A DNA stretch of 37,149 nt. Origin: a virus. The notes beneath the pieces are model-generated. The model was not told the origin of the DNA. It was given only the letters and a program-made list of their open reading frames with translations, and made no database searches. This document shows positions 10,501 through 18,355 of the stretch, in pieces. Made by a program: the position numbers and the translations under genes. Position 1 is the first letter of the stretch. Each line of letters begins with the position of its first letter. The DNA is taken from positions 1 to 37,149 of IMG/VR virus record IMGVR_UViG_3300044910_000145, one strand, 5' to 3'.

Positions 10501-10549
10501 AAAGGCTAAGCTTAATGTTAAAATGGTAGGACAGGGGAAAAATATATAA
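1571..10549 (+). CDS. giant tape measure protein with inserted domains
   Basis: 2992 residues, far above the 700-1700 common for the family; TTG start at 1571 with AAGGAG just upstream (1558-1563). Residues ~170-520 look like the TP901-type tape measure core, followed by a hydrophobic segment (~534-577) expected to enter the host membrane. From ~905 to ~1840 the chain alternates Gly-Gly-hydrophobic motifs (near 905, 1005, 1297, 1644, 1804, 1838) with globular inserts; one (~1365-1600) carries kinase-like residues K1387, E1398, D1470, N1475 and D1483. Residues ~2104-2195 are a Met/Gly-rich glycine-zipper region, ~2500-2675 are coiled coil, and ~2874-2935 hold a second Gly-Pro-Gly / GEFVVN motif frequent in tape measures. 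Role: sets tail length and fills the tube; the inserts may be ejected into the cell. The family assignment is firm, the insert functions are not. Confidence 0.93.
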   Translation: MADQNIVTNITATANFSSLTAQLQAVTSQLLKLQATTIGLNKNLTSQVGVMNRQFDETMRSTGQFSRHFVTLTSDVSKFGQNLDSGRMKLGQYFRTWQGHTQKTSSLVRDLAKQQVMLENSIIQPLGKNAQGLMQYNVMVQSGLDVTKNKSALLRQELAIMNKVMMDGSNQLINWGKNTQWAGRQLTVGLTVPLAAFGMAAAKAFREADQELTRLTKVYGGLTATSSADLLQVRKDVMAVSRELASGLGANFTETIALAADIAATGKEGADLIDSTRQTTRLAILGEVDRQEAMKATLAIQTAFGQNTMELAESIDFLNAVENQTSTTLDDLVTAIPKAGPVVKALGGDVQDLALYLTAMREGGINASEGANALKSALASVINPTKVAKEMFMGFGIDLSGIVNKNAGNLTGTIMALKDSLDSLEPLQRARAIEQLFGKFQFARINALFENLGKEGSQTLQVLDLMKASTQDLAAISARELTALTESASGKYRRALESVKAELAVVGEQFLKVGAFVLNAIDGILKFIGNLPGPIKAILGFIGGLTAIAGPIIMLTGVLANFFGYIIKGILALKNIGKGGTGFKLLTPELMAASAAAKTVEQSFYSDTKAAATFSDAVMTLAASFDKLKQSAMSSTIATSNSMSTVAGNPVIGVGGRIVDKNNPLIGKPYSRDMSHMIPTGSKTPQQRADETIFSTVPGPKPVNQRISNAPQVYMDTDLAKIPGVTSVNGVSTGVVAAEAAKWHSMTAAIAMQSKEELALLKTEVAATGTVTASLTDSYQALLPQMTKITTLAAQETSLIVDQLKAGKITVENARAKIFALNAQVEAMMAQTAQGVATAQARTLSLTTVPLTTQPVVSAAGKSNMKELFHKTETSKLIDSIARGLGVRTSGAGYSIHTTKPRFNTGGIVYDPSKHGSIVPGPSNIDYDMVPARLPEGSYILNQEASRNNPDLVRMASNKYNRGGKVIDAILTPRETYFDPEFTAANKPLLDKANSGSRVQLRNNGGILGGLVRVGRRGYGNDIFPDKQYSLAELRKAEEYIKSLTGRDYEDRRRPGLILNNATALLDNVPGMTPEKAIAEAVKVDGIARLDRIVRGDASKGYAAIHNAYLKEHYPDLILDEKKPKRQNVNARNRSLLAKMLEVRLFTSGSTQSFADRAHINPINLSTGHAGYFGEAGHDRFNSVGNNIRRRTGAPDRSPVFADEAVAHADDIAKSFGFTDAKEFKKNLPFIRDYIRTGVWKGPGPVPLGVVKYVRGNIQVATNKVVPRRADGRFAPQAARAVKPLMAMVAGARRNAGGIIGGLVKPGKRNYGKLFLGMPRRFKDVEAQRKARLSMEEIDAGLKASRFAAMPPTDFGKLISPSTGRSFPVPGIGGLYEKADGTKVFVKPVMDETAALAEQRATVIARDAHNLTAPRQEIRTMMDPTDPSGKRKLLVLESPYDEAFSKKSGVFSREDYFKQLVAANLRGDRDLSRDNLSGSTLADVGTAGVFKMASGKRAYEEEMISMKEQARINLLGVKGGAKRFFAESTLAIPKGMTPKQYHKAMIDEIDDVLPKLKSTISSFKDLTPDEAKVYAAMIKRLEDGRRVNWEEFHGIHSSVKIAQAKALTPAALKKLKDEAELRIRQRGHAVSLSDNSFKTPLNGFNGGGVIGNVLKGLAMKRIGAGFGPTGAPKPSMYESAPWGVNSLSIKMAETLFAGTGLRKNTQKLLYDKFAAAMAKEKPFGYVKGPDGSLRNALEPDSLDSVIRMAANNLMSDRKAFMQLSPIDRDILKKKYVNFDSKKDTPITDDLKKKIFGIDGKREMGGPVSPGQSYLVGEKGPEIFSPQQSGKILPGFMLGGIVKSSKIGYGEKVTDVSQVTSKEHANRLLKSGNPGQRAIGQAYLNNLKIAPVPVAAAPIKPGPLSVGTTSFVGNKGVVTNVPTLQGSLPYAPGIGMFNPMLNKPMELLKSASKQIEMSLYALGMSVKKDALMVGKTLKFSGDQIVIGARLMQDQIKTSINTMSTGFKSVGTIVSNVVKQTATQIGNSAKEAATRLNALRQSLFSPQIIAPRPPGALVNPDRTFLQNSRQSFAANAKYSTTAMLNPIQYGRSVLNKPIDPNKQPGMMGGMVGSMGGMMVGGAIGERLGGQTGMMIGSMGGMMAGQAAVTKAGAAFAGLSASMGGAGFGATAVAAAGLIAPIAAVTAAVAAGVIAWKHYKRGQELNISTFGMTAEAAKKANLRFTDFGSKIKDTIQDSKDMAAANKMIYQSMKDGGTPFQMTIAEYKKLKKEVKETFSEQIAALNRQPSNKVPDAVRRIKEQLIAAGMSADEATKKIFTMLQLSNKKDQSITATMGNNSFKKILDPQTAAVSAVESFGRDTKDQGNKEKAASLNTALMATETGINDLIAKRERLVAKDTTGKIKSLSYSEAEKMMLDQINQSKEAGKVITQGTIDEMAKTNPEVRKMINESDTVVSVWQKIRLEAQGFNGDLSLLNAAQTKFIADAFAAISKVVVQTNRNGLLKEQYANLEKLDKQIKSYTKALKGQSVAEQISDRDRVKALNKQIDAINKLAEARKKALAAQQADADLGRQIEKTRLEMQNAAAVGDTAKEQSLRIDLESLTSQQQTEAQMRAIDKAAEAGMAPLKAAIEAISNKQEKLSDSAALAGESLDKLKAKYDKQDAAIKKVNDSMTALYANASAAGKSIEDYVKTVTGAEEAAGLVAASEAATGVKMPRYTQGPDGKPVPVSPEQNALAILAKSTGPANAALASAIGGGATLQDVVNAISGDFRKNSTGEKAPKNTDRVGGPTGNQVTTNPKTGDKEVLKPGIFETSLLSFKNNGRGLSAGSIVKVGPKGDIPAVITDDITKPKKSGELKIVAVDLAQMRAQFTVHKAQGGVIRGPGSNTSDSIPAMLSDGEFVVNAKSAMSFGYGNLESINRMAAGGRASRFNFNREMFDVRSAGSSSSSYVVNQTIYASDGMDVEALSNMIVRKAEVVIGQKAKLNVKMVGQGKNI
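7892..7991 (+). repeat. 28-base imperfect direct repeat in the glycine-zipper region
   Basis: Two near-identical 28-base units (7892-7919 and 7964-7991) lie 72 bases, or 24 codons, apart inside the tape measure gene. They encode the repeated peptide M-[VI]-G-S-M-G-G-M-M and differ at only two bases. They probably reflect in-frame duplication of a membrane-active Gly/Met segment. Confidence 0.7.
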
Positions 10550-10998
10550 TGCCAGCTTTAATTTTACCAGTAGGTGCAGCCTTGTTTATACAAGACTCTA
10601 ATAACGCCTGGCAAAAATTAACTGAGCATAATAGGTCCCCTATATCTATAGATACACAAAGGTTTGAGCAAACCTCTAGGATGGCCAATGGAAGCCTTAG
10701 AAAGCTGTTTATAGCCGATAAGAAGAACGTGTCTACCTCATGGAGCATGGTTCCATCATACTCTACAATGACCGTGGATGGCTTCTGGGGAGCAGAAGAT
10801 TTAAGAACCTTTTATTTAAGCGCTAAAGGTCAGGGCACATTTAATGTAAGAATTGCATATAACGCCACAAGAACAGAAGAGTTCCTTGCATCATTTACAT
10901 CATGCTCATTTAATATGATAAAAAGAAATGTAAAGGAAAAGGCGGCAGATCCAGCACAGGCATTTTGGGATGTAACTATTTCACTGGAAGAAGTATAA
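10549..10998 (+). CDS. distal tail / minor tail protein
   Basis: A 149-residue protein whose ATG shares one base with the tape measure stop (TAATG), so translation is probably coupled. It contains beta-rich segments and a central aromatic stretch (W-GAEDLRTFYLSAKG), with no membrane segment or signal peptide. Position between the tape measure and the large hub-like gene is where distal tail (Dit-type) or tail-completion proteins lie, and the size is small for Dit. A tail-tube-like fold is an alternative. No catalytic motif is seen. Confidence 0.6.
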   Translation: MPALILPVGAALFIQDSNNAWQKLTEHNRSPISIDTQRFEQTSRMANGSLRKLFIADKKNVSTSWSMVPSYSTMTVDGFWGAEDLRTFYLSAKGQGTFNVRIAYNATRTEEFLASFTSCSFNMIKRNVKEKAADPAQAFWDVTISLEEV

Positions 10999-13900
10999 TG
11001 CAAACTGTAAGCCAAACAACACTAGATAAAATAAATCAATCAGTATCATATTCAATGTCTGGCGGATGCTGGCTGGAATACAATATGAATGACTTAATAA
11101 GAGATGTAAAGATAGAATCTCCAGTAGAAACTGTTACAAAAATAGATCCAGTTACTGGTAAATCATATCAGCCATTTAAGAAGCTATTCCCATTAACAAG
11201 TATAATAGATCCAAGAAGACCTTCATACGCTGGCATTAATTATTTTATATTGAATCCAAATGTTGTATCTCAGATACCAAAATATAATGTGTCCGCTGAT
11301 CTTCCAGTTAGAACATATTTTTCAAGCACAAAGACTCAGTATAAATTCTGGCTTTCCCCACAAGCATCAAACAACACTTTATCTAATTGTAATTTTACAG
11401 TAGAATATCCTGCAGATAAAACTGCAGTAGCAAATACAATAGTTGTTAAGTTTGAGACTTCATACTCTAAGCCGTCTACATGGTCTATAAAAATACAAGA
11501 TTATGCTGGAGTAGAATCTACAATATCTACAAACGGAGTTGTTCCTGACAATGGAGTATTTCAGATTTACTATAATGGATCATCATGGTCTACAACAAAA
11601 TTTGCTCAGCCTTCAGCCCCAGTAAATATTAAAAAAATAATTGTGACAGTAAATACAATAAGCGTAGCTAACTCTTTCCTTGGAGTTATAGAAGTTGGAG
11701 CTAGGTACATACAAGACGTTTCAGATAGAATAGTTGGCTTTCAAGTATCAAAGATGTCATCGGATGATACATCTGGAATTGTTCCAGTAGGATCAGTTAC
11801 TTCAAATGCACTATCTATTTCCCTAGAAGGGTTTGACAAAAAGGGAGTTGAGTATGATAAATCAATGCCTTTTAATAAATCTAATATTAATCTGTATAAA
11901 AATGTTAAAGTAACACCATTTAATAAAATAGATAGTGATGTTATACAGCAAGGAGTTTTTTACATAGATTCATTTATGATATCTGAATTTGGCGATATTG
12001 ATATCCAAGCTTTAGACGGTGCAAAATTCTTGCAAGAGATCCTTGCTCCAGATATCGTAATACAAAATGCACCATCACAAGCTATTATTAGAAGGCTGTT
12101 AGACAGCGTAGGGTTTACAGCATACAACTTTAATACATATGGTAAGGGCGATGCTAATAAGCCAGACTCAGCAACAATAGTTCCACTTTACTGGTTTACA
12201 GAAGATACAAAAACTGTGTGGGAGCACATACAAGATTTATGTAGAGACACCCAGATGATAGCTACATTCGACAATAATGATATTCTGCAATTGTATCCAA
12301 GAGATTATTTGTTTGATAAAGATAGGGCAAGCGGGTTTAAGTTTAGAAGCGAAAAGAAAGGTGTTAACCTTCCTAATATAATTTCTTTTACAAAAGAAAC
12401 AGTGCCATCTGTAAAAGCAGTTAAGGTTATTTATACCCCAATCATTAGCACTAACTACTCTGGATCATCGGATAATCTTTATGTGTCTCCTCCTTCCGCC
12501 ATAGGAGCAGCAGCACTTCAGTCTACTTTGTTAGCAACAGCTCCTGCAGAAACGGGAGCAGATAAAGGTGTAGTCTCCCTTGCCCCAATTAGCGTCTATA
12601 GTGATTTAGCAGATACAACTTTTTATAACAAGTCTGGATATTTTTTAATAAATAATGAAATTGTTCAATATGACGCAATTGAATTTCAATACGAGCCGCT
12701 TGCAGCAAGAAATACCGTAGTAAAAAAATGGATAACTTCTGATTCAGATATTGCTAAATACCTGGGAGAAAGTGTAATCGGATCGTTTAAATCTACATTA
12801 AGATATAGAATTAAGGAAAGAAATTCTTTTAATTCTACTGGTAAAGGCATAGGGGTCGGAGAAGAGCATACTGTCGATGTAGATAAGCTAAAGTCAGAAT
12901 GGCAAGGACACAAGGTAAACATTTCTGCAAAAACAAATGTATCAGACAACTCTATATTTTCACTAAAGCAAACAGATGGATCTGGTAAATTAATATCCAG
13001 ATCACTTCTTAACATAATTGCCCCACCTTCCTCTAAAGAATATTACGTTGCATCTGCATCGTCTCCAGATTTAAAGCTAGCTGATCAAACATACTTTTCC
13101 GTAGGAACAGCACTATTTTTTAAATTGGCTAAGGATAAAAATGGAAGAGTTACTGGAGAGCAATCAGTTTCTGCTGGACTTGGTATAGGTCTTTCAGCTA
13201 ACAACTTAAACGGTTATATTTTAAAGATGTCTACATCTCAGAATGTTGCTAACAAAGGATTAAACTCAAGAGACGTACAGCTTGTAAAACTAGTAGATGG
13301 TAAAGAAACTCCAGTTACTGATACTCAAAAAAGCGAAGATAATTCTATTACTGGCGTTTCGGGCGGTGAGTTTTATAGAGTAGACGTAAAGGTTTCTAGA
13401 GCAAAGGCTGGGTCACTAGTATTTAAAATTAAATTTAATAATGAAGTAATAACAGCAACCGATACAGCACCTATAGCCATAGCGAATAAAATTTCTCTAA
13501 TTGGCATAAAAGGCGATTCCTCATTTGACTACGCATACTTCTCTGCTTTAACTAAAGAAGATTTTGCAGAGTCTAGTGCCACAGATAAGTATGGGTCCTA
13601 TGTTGCAGCTTCTAATTCTTTAAAGAATATTTTTGGAGACTTCGTACTAGGAGAATCCGTTTCTACACTGACTGCCCCATGGATAAAAGAGTTTGGCCCA
13701 GTAGCGAGAGAGATTAAAAAGATATCTACTAAATATGCCACGAGACCTGGAATGGTAAAATTCCCTCAAATAATATTAAACCCAAACGTAACCTTACTTG
13801 GATACGATGCAAACTCTTTTGGCATAGACGCCTACATACTAAATAACACTGGTGCTTTTGTAGATCTTGCAGACGGAGGAGAAAAAAGCTTTATCGTGGT

Positions 13901-14264
13901 TGGAGAAAGCATCGCACCTCTCGACCCCTTTGAGTATATAGATCCAGAACTGTCTTCAACTAAAAATGATGAGCAGGTAGCATTTGAATCTACATGGATA
14001 CAAAAAGAGTCAGAGGCAAAAAATCTTTCGGACTGGATGAAAACACAATGGTCAAAGCAACAAACAGTTCTTACCCTTGATATTTTCCCTAATCCAATTG
14101 TTGAAATTGGAGATGTGGTTGAAATATCCTATCCAAGTAACCTAGTGTATTCTACAGAAGATGCTGGTAAAACAGCTGGCAAATATATCATCTTAGATAT
14201 ACAGCAAGGCTATAGCTCTGATTCATCTACAAAAATAACCTGTAGGTCGATTTATGTTCAATGA
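10998..14264 (+). CDS. large tail hub-like minor tail protein
   Basis: 1088 residues from ATG 10998, which overlaps the previous stop as TAATG; an ATG 33 bases upstream in frame is less likely because it lies inside the preceding gene. Residues ~148-248 look like a beta-sandwich, ~250-455 resemble the hub (gp27/Tal N-terminal type) region with the motif W-EHIQDLCRDTQMIATFD, ~700-850 look like a LamG-type jelly roll, and the end (~1040-1088) is again hub-like. It probably closes the tail tip and may touch cell-surface sugar. I see no peptidase or lysozyme motif, so it is not evidently a tail lysin. Confidence 0.72.
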   Translation: MQTVSQTTLDKINQSVSYSMSGGCWLEYNMNDLIRDVKIESPVETVTKIDPVTGKSYQPFKKLFPLTSIIDPRRPSYAGINYFILNPNVVSQIPKYNVSADLPVRTYFSSTKTQYKFWLSPQASNNTLSNCNFTVEYPADKTAVANTIVVKFETSYSKPSTWSIKIQDYAGVESTISTNGVVPDNGVFQIYYNGSSWSTTKFAQPSAPVNIKKIIVTVNTISVANSFLGVIEVGARYIQDVSDRIVGFQVSKMSSDDTSGIVPVGSVTSNALSISLEGFDKKGVEYDKSMPFNKSNINLYKNVKVTPFNKIDSDVIQQGVFYIDSFMISEFGDIDIQALDGAKFLQEILAPDIVIQNAPSQAIIRRLLDSVGFTAYNFNTYGKGDANKPDSATIVPLYWFTEDTKTVWEHIQDLCRDTQMIATFDNNDILQLYPRDYLFDKDRASGFKFRSEKKGVNLPNIISFTKETVPSVKAVKVIYTPIISTNYSGSSDNLYVSPPSAIGAAALQSTLLATAPAETGADKGVVSLAPISVYSDLADTTFYNKSGYFLINNEIVQYDAIEFQYEPLAARNTVVKKWITSDSDIAKYLGESVIGSFKSTLRYRIKERNSFNSTGKGIGVGEEHTVDVDKLKSEWQGHKVNISAKTNVSDNSIFSLKQTDGSGKLISRSLLNIIAPPSSKEYYVASASSPDLKLADQTYFSVGTALFFKLAKDKNGRVTGEQSVSAGLGIGLSANNLNGYILKMSTSQNVANKGLNSRDVQLVKLVDGKETPVTDTQKSEDNSITGVSGGEFYRVDVKVSRAKAGSLVFKIKFNNEVITATDTAPIAIANKISLIGIKGDSSFDYAYFSALTKEDFAESSATDKYGSYVAASNSLKNIFGDFVLGESVSTLTAPWIKEFGPVAREIKKISTKYATRPGMVKFPQIILNPNVTLLGYDANSFGIDAYILNNTGAFVDLADGGEKSFIVVGESIAPLDPFEYIDPELSSTKNDEQVAFESTWIQKESEAKNLSDWMKTQWSKQQTVLTLDIFPNPIVEIGDVVEISYPSNLVYSTEDAGKTAGKYIILDIQQGYSSDSSTKITCRSIYVQ

Positions 14265-14275
14265 AATGGTAGAAT
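14247..14275 (+). promoter_or_regulatory. leaderless promoter for the tail-fibre genes
   Basis: TCGATT (14247-14252), 17-base spacer, TAGAAT (14270-14275), preceded by TGG (extended -10). Six bases separate the -10 from ATG 14282, so the RNA should begin at the start codon. No Shine-Dalgarno precedes that gene, which supports leaderless expression. The -35 is weak (three of six). Confidence 0.55.
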
Positions 14276-14281
14276 CTTTAT

Positions 14282-14680
14282 ATGGCTAAAAAGAATATAA
14301 AAGTAGGTCAATCACAGGTAGCGGGTGGCGTAAAGGTACAGCTTCCTTTAGACTCACCTTTAATTGGCGTACTTAAAACAGACCAATACGATGTGGTAAA
14401 TCTTTATACAAACAAGGTGGACAAAACCTTTATTCCTTCCGATCCAGATGAAGAGCAGGAAGAAGAAGTTGAAGATGAAGTCACAGATCCAGAATTATTA
14501 ATAGTACCAAACTTGGAAGATATAGTTTTGATAGGTGCCACTGGCAAAAGATATTCATCTGGACAAACAGTCACAGATCCAGAAATATATTATGACTCAA
14601 ATAACAATAGAATGCTCAAGGTCACATTTGAAGTAAAAAATAGCGTAGGGGACATAGTAAAAGGGGCTGTAGTTATATGA
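14282..14680 (+). CDS. small acidic tail-associated protein, unrecognised
   Basis: 132 residues, start ATG 14282 without a Shine-Dalgarno and apparently leaderless. Its middle (residues ~57-72) is a run rich in Glu and Asp that divides a basic N-terminal third from a beta-type C-terminal domain; the latter carries the repeated VTDPE motif (twice). No known enzyme motif. The context, between the hub-like protein and fibre genes, suggests a tail-tip or fibre-attachment component or an assembly factor; the acidic linker could be a flexible tether. Confidence 0.55.
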   Translation: MAKKNIKVGQSQVAGGVKVQLPLDSPLIGVLKTDQYDVVNLYTNKVDKTFIPSDPDEEQEEEVEDEVTDPELLIVPNLEDIVLIGATGKRYSSGQTVTDPEIYYDSNNNRMLKVTFEVKNSVGDIVKGAVVI

Positions 14681-15564
14681 TAACAAAATTTGGCAAAAGA
14701 TTTATTACATCTTATTTAGCAAATGGATTTAATTCTAATCAAAAAGATATCGCAATAGGTATTGGATCAGCAGCAGAAAACGCAAACGACACAGACTTAC
14801 AGTTTGAGTTTTATAGGTCTGGAGTATTTTTAGGAAGCTCAGATATACAAACAAATACCGCAACTGGAGAAACAACATATTCTATAGTTTATAAAACAAC
14901 TCTGCCTTCAGACGTAGAAGGAATAATTTCTGAGATCGGAATTTTCCCCACTGGATCTTTGCAAAACACAGACTACTCTTCAAGATACATATCTTCATTT
15001 GAAAATGTTTCTTCATGGACTGATAGTGATGGAAATCAGCCAACAACAGTTTCAACCCCAACTCCAAAAATAGGATCTTCTTTTTTTTCTGTGTCTGCTG
15101 CTAGCAGTGGGAGTAAATCGTATAGTATAGATACTATATTTGATATTTCTGGGTATGGAGTGGACGATAGCATCAGCATTGCTTTTTATCAATCAGATTT
15201 AAATCTAGACTATGTGTTTGTAAAATTTTATAGTTCACCAACTATATACAAGGAAGTAAGGTTTCCTGGATCATTGTCTATAGGTCACAAAATATTAAAT
15301 ACAAAGCTATCAAGTCTTTTTAATTCTTCCTTTTCTTCCGTCGACCCCACAGACTTTGCAAACATATCTAAGATAGAGGTGGGCATAAAGTCAAAATCTT
15401 CTGGCGCTTCAAACGTGCTTTTAGATGGACTTAGACTAAACGATGATGATAGATATAACACTCAGTATGGTTTAATTAGCAGATCCGTTTTATCTACACC
15501 GATAGTGAAGGTTCTTGGAACAGAGATGGATATAGAATACAAAATTGATTTAGGGTTCTTATAA
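14677..15564 (+). CDS. tail tip / fibre-base protein with jelly-roll-like centre
   Basis: 295 residues, ATGA overlap with the preceding gene. The N-terminal ~95 residues (KFGKRFITSYLANG, then IAIGIGS and ISEIGIFP) resemble baseplate/tail-fibre base proteins that join a fibre to the tail tip. Residues ~105-250 form a Ser-rich beta-sandwich with the closing motif NVLLDGLRLND typical of carbohydrate-binding jelly rolls. The C-terminal 40 residues return to the N-terminal style, so the sandwich looks like an insertion. Structural role, no catalytic residues seen; family assignment is by pattern only. Confidence 0.6.
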   Translation: MITKFGKRFITSYLANGFNSNQKDIAIGIGSAAENANDTDLQFEFYRSGVFLGSSDIQTNTATGETTYSIVYKTTLPSDVEGIISEIGIFPTGSLQNTDYSSRYISSFENVSSWTDSDGNQPTTVSTPTPKIGSSFFSVSAASSGSKSYSIDTIFDISGYGVDDSISIAFYQSDLNLDYVFVKFYSSPTIYKEVRFPGSLSIGHKILNTKLSSLFNSSFSSVDPTDFANISKIEVGIKSKSSGASNVLLDGLRLNDDDRYNTQYGLISRSVLSTPIVKVLGTEMDIEYKIDLGFL

Positions 15565-18128
15565 TGTCTTTTAGATGGCTTAATGTTATAGACGGTGGAG
15601 GAGCCCCAATACCAGCCGATCAAGAAGGCACTGCAGTAGATGCTGCAAAAAATGCAAGTACAAAATCTGCAGACTCATTTATTGTTCAAAAAACTGGTCT
15701 TAATGTTGTAGCCAATGGCGTATACCAATTTGCGTTTTCTTATTTATATGAAGATCCAGACAATCCTTCACTCACAATAACTGGCCCAAGATCTCCAAAC
15801 TTTACATTTACTCTTCAGGCTCCAGATCTAACAAGACCAGTTACAAATTTAGTTGTAACTCCTGGACTATTATCTTACGGAGTTAAGTGGGATTTGATAG
15901 ATAAAGCATTACCTGATAACAAGTGGCTTATAGATATACAGATATACGAAAGTTTAACTGGAGCATTCGCGGGTGAAGAATATTTAGTTTGGAATGGAAA
16001 TGGCAACTCTGCAACTATACTAGTTTCAAATACAGCAAACAGATGGATACGTGTAGACACAAGAGATCAAGATTATCACAAGAAGAGTGTAGTCTTTGGT
16101 CCATTTAAAGCAACAGATCCAATTGTTGTTGATATTACTGGTCCAGATAATGTTTCTTCTGTAACTACATCTGGAGGACTAGACACCACTGGAATTGTAG
16201 GATTTAACGGGTACGCAAACATCTCATGGCCAGCAATTACTGGCGGTGGAATTCGTGGTTATCGAATAAGATTTAGGCCAATAACAACTCCTGCTTCAAG
16301 TTATTCATATGCAGACTCTCCTGGAACTGGAACTTCTTACAGGCTTGCAGGACTAGGGGCTGGACTAACTTATGAAATAGCAGTTGCAACTTATGATGAA
16401 TACAACAATACATCTTCTAGCTATGTTGCTGGATCAAATGTTACCGTTGGCGGAACGCCTTATATTGCAAGCACAGTAGATGTTTCTGGGTTTTTTAGAG
16501 CGAAGGCAAATCCTACTGATGCGGATTCAACTGCATTTAAATTTGGATTTGGAATAGAAACTGGCAAACGAGGATTATTATTTAATGCAAGTAACTATTG
16601 GCATATAGATTCTAACCAATCTGCTTTATTTAAAGTTGGTGGACCAACTTCAAACTACCTTTTGTGGGATGGGGCCAAGCTAACTGTAGACGGAGATATT
16701 AACGCAAAAGGTGGAACATTTAGCGGGAACATATTTATGTCAACAACTGGAGCTTCTATATATAGTGGAACAATAGATACTGCAACTGGAAATCTAACTG
16801 GCAATGGATTTGCTTTAAACTCAACTGGACTTAAGGTTGCAAACGGAACTAACTCTGTAACTCTATCTGCTGCAACAGGAACAATAACAGCAAATGCTGG
16901 ATCAATTTCTGGATGGAATTTAAGTGGAACAACTTTATCAAAAAACAATATAATCCTAGATAGCACTGGACAAATACAAGTTGGATCAACTGCAGCAAAT
17001 AGCGTTTACCTAAAGTCATCTGGCGATTATGTAATGTGGGCTGGAAACAACACCCCTGATGCAAATGCAAAATTTAGAGTTCATAGAGACGGAACACTGT
17101 ATGCAGTAGGCGCAGTTTTTGGAGCTGGAACAAACATTTCTGGATATGCAACTTCTGCACAATTAACTGCAGTTGATACAAAGGCTACTACTGCAGCTAG
17201 CTCAGCTGCTACCGCAGCATCGTCTGCACAGACTGCTGCAACAAATGCAGCAACTGCAAAAACAGCAGCCGATGCAGCAAAAGCTATTGCTGACGCAGCA
17301 TTGCCATCAACAAGTTTTAATAGAGACGCTATTGTAAATAGCATTAACAGCACAACAACTACAACTACAATTAATGGAGGAAAAATAACTACGGGAACAA
17401 TATCTGCAAATGCAGTTGTTTCTGATTTTATTTCTGCATTTACTATCAACGCAGATAAAATTACCACAGGAAGTATCAGTGGAATACGTGGAACCTTTAC
17501 ATCTGGTCGTGTAGGAGGATTTGATCTGGGTAACGGAGACCTTACTGGCAGATTACCAGATCTTCCTAGAATTTTGCTAGGAAGCAAAGTATTGATTGGA
17601 TGGAACGGTGGATCAGATTATACAATATCAGCAGGAAACCCATACACCGACACTGGGCAATCATTTTTTATTAACACACAGACAAACGTATTTAGATTTG
17701 CAGCAGACTCTGCATCTAGAGCATATGCAGCGGAAATTAGAAATGATGTTAGAGCAAGAGACTTTAGATACATTAGAGCTCTTGTGAATGATAGCTCATC
17801 AAGAAGGTTTAAGGAAAATATTACATATGCTCCTAAATCCTACTATGATAAAATTCTTAATATTACCCCAGCATTTTACACATATATTAATAATCACCCA
17901 GAAACTGATTCTGCTTTATGGGGAACACATGCATTCGGCCCAATTGCAGAAGATCTAGAAGATGCTGGCCTAGGCTTATTTGTTCAAAGAAATTTAAATG
18001 GGGAACCTACTGCCCTTCAAAACGAACACAAGCTAGCATTGCTTTTAATACCAATAATTAGAGAACTCAAAGAAACCATACAGACTATGGATCAAAGAAT
18101 ACTGGAACTGGAGAATAAAAATGTTTAA
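15564..18128 (+). CDS. tail fibre with C-terminal S74 intramolecular chaperone
   Basis: 854 residues, TAATG overlap with the previous stop. Two fibronectin-III-like beta domains (~90-300), then repetitive beta segments with the phrase GGKITTGTIS (~300-700), an Ala-rich trimeric coiled-coil stretch (~529-583), and a C-terminal Peptidase_S74 domain from ~735. The S74 signature SSRRFKEN is present: S745 and K750 match the Ser-Lys dyad that cuts the chaperone off after the fibre trimer folds. The final residues form a heptad coil (ETIQTMDQRILELEN). It is the likely receptor-binding fibre. Confidence 0.9.
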   Translation: MSFRWLNVIDGGGAPIPADQEGTAVDAAKNASTKSADSFIVQKTGLNVVANGVYQFAFSYLYEDPDNPSLTITGPRSPNFTFTLQAPDLTRPVTNLVVTPGLLSYGVKWDLIDKALPDNKWLIDIQIYESLTGAFAGEEYLVWNGNGNSATILVSNTANRWIRVDTRDQDYHKKSVVFGPFKATDPIVVDITGPDNVSSVTTSGGLDTTGIVGFNGYANISWPAITGGGIRGYRIRFRPITTPASSYSYADSPGTGTSYRLAGLGAGLTYEIAVATYDEYNNTSSSYVAGSNVTVGGTPYIASTVDVSGFFRAKANPTDADSTAFKFGFGIETGKRGLLFNASNYWHIDSNQSALFKVGGPTSNYLLWDGAKLTVDGDINAKGGTFSGNIFMSTTGASIYSGTIDTATGNLTGNGFALNSTGLKVANGTNSVTLSAATGTITANAGSISGWNLSGTTLSKNNIILDSTGQIQVGSTAANSVYLKSSGDYVMWAGNNTPDANAKFRVHRDGTLYAVGAVFGAGTNISGYATSAQLTAVDTKATTAASSAATAASSAQTAATNAATAKTAADAAKAIADAALPSTSFNRDAIVNSINSTTTTTTINGGKITTGTISANAVVSDFISAFTINADKITTGSISGIRGTFTSGRVGGFDLGNGDLTGRLPDLPRILLGSKVLIGWNGGSDYTISAGNPYTDTGQSFFINTQTNVFRFAADSASRAYAAEIRNDVRARDFRYIRALVNDSSSRRFKENITYAPKSYYDKILNITPAFYTYINNHPETDSALWGTHAFGPIAEDLEDAGLGLFVQRNLNGEPTALQNEHKLALLLIPIIRELKETIQTMDQRILELENKNV

Positions 18129-18324
18129 GTTTTTTTGTTCAATATGTATAGACGATAAAGAGCTTTATGCAGAATCATTAGATAAAGATAACGCATATGC
18201 AACTTGCCCAGACTGTGGCACATCGCTAAAAGAAGGCTTTTCAAGACACAACGATATTACTGAAGACGAAATGACTACAGAATCATATATTTCTAAGAAT
18301 GGGCTAGACACAAATACACCATAA
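18121..18324 (+). CDS. small zinc-ribbon protein
   Basis: 67 residues; the ATG lies eight bases before the end of the fibre gene. C6-x2-C9 and C29-x2-C32 form a complete four-cysteine zinc ribbon, followed by an acidic, probably disordered tail. Function unknown; one of several short Cys-rich proteins scattered through the window. It is translated with the fibre operon, but nothing in the sequence suggests it is structural. Confidence 0.65.
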   Translation: MFKFFCSICIDDKELYAESLDKDNAYATCPDCGTSLKEGFSRHNDITEDEMTTESYISKNGLDTNTP

Positions 18325-18333
18325 TGGTATACT
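18305..18333 (+). promoter_or_regulatory. extended -10 promoter at the end of the zinc-ribbon gene
   Basis: TAGACA (18305-18310, five of six to consensus), 17-base spacer, TATACT (18328-18333) with TGG before it. RNA would start near 18340, just ahead of an AAGGAG Shine-Dalgarno (18345-18350) for the next short gene. Confidence 0.65.
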
Positions 18334-18355
18334 GTAAATCTATCAAGGAGATATA

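Noticed and set aside
17081-17587. Long antisense open frame (168 codons) opposite the tail fibre gene
   Set aside because: It is the shadow of the Ala/Thr-rich repeat region; its Val/Ala-rich translation is low complexity, it has no ribosome site and all supported genes are on the + strand.
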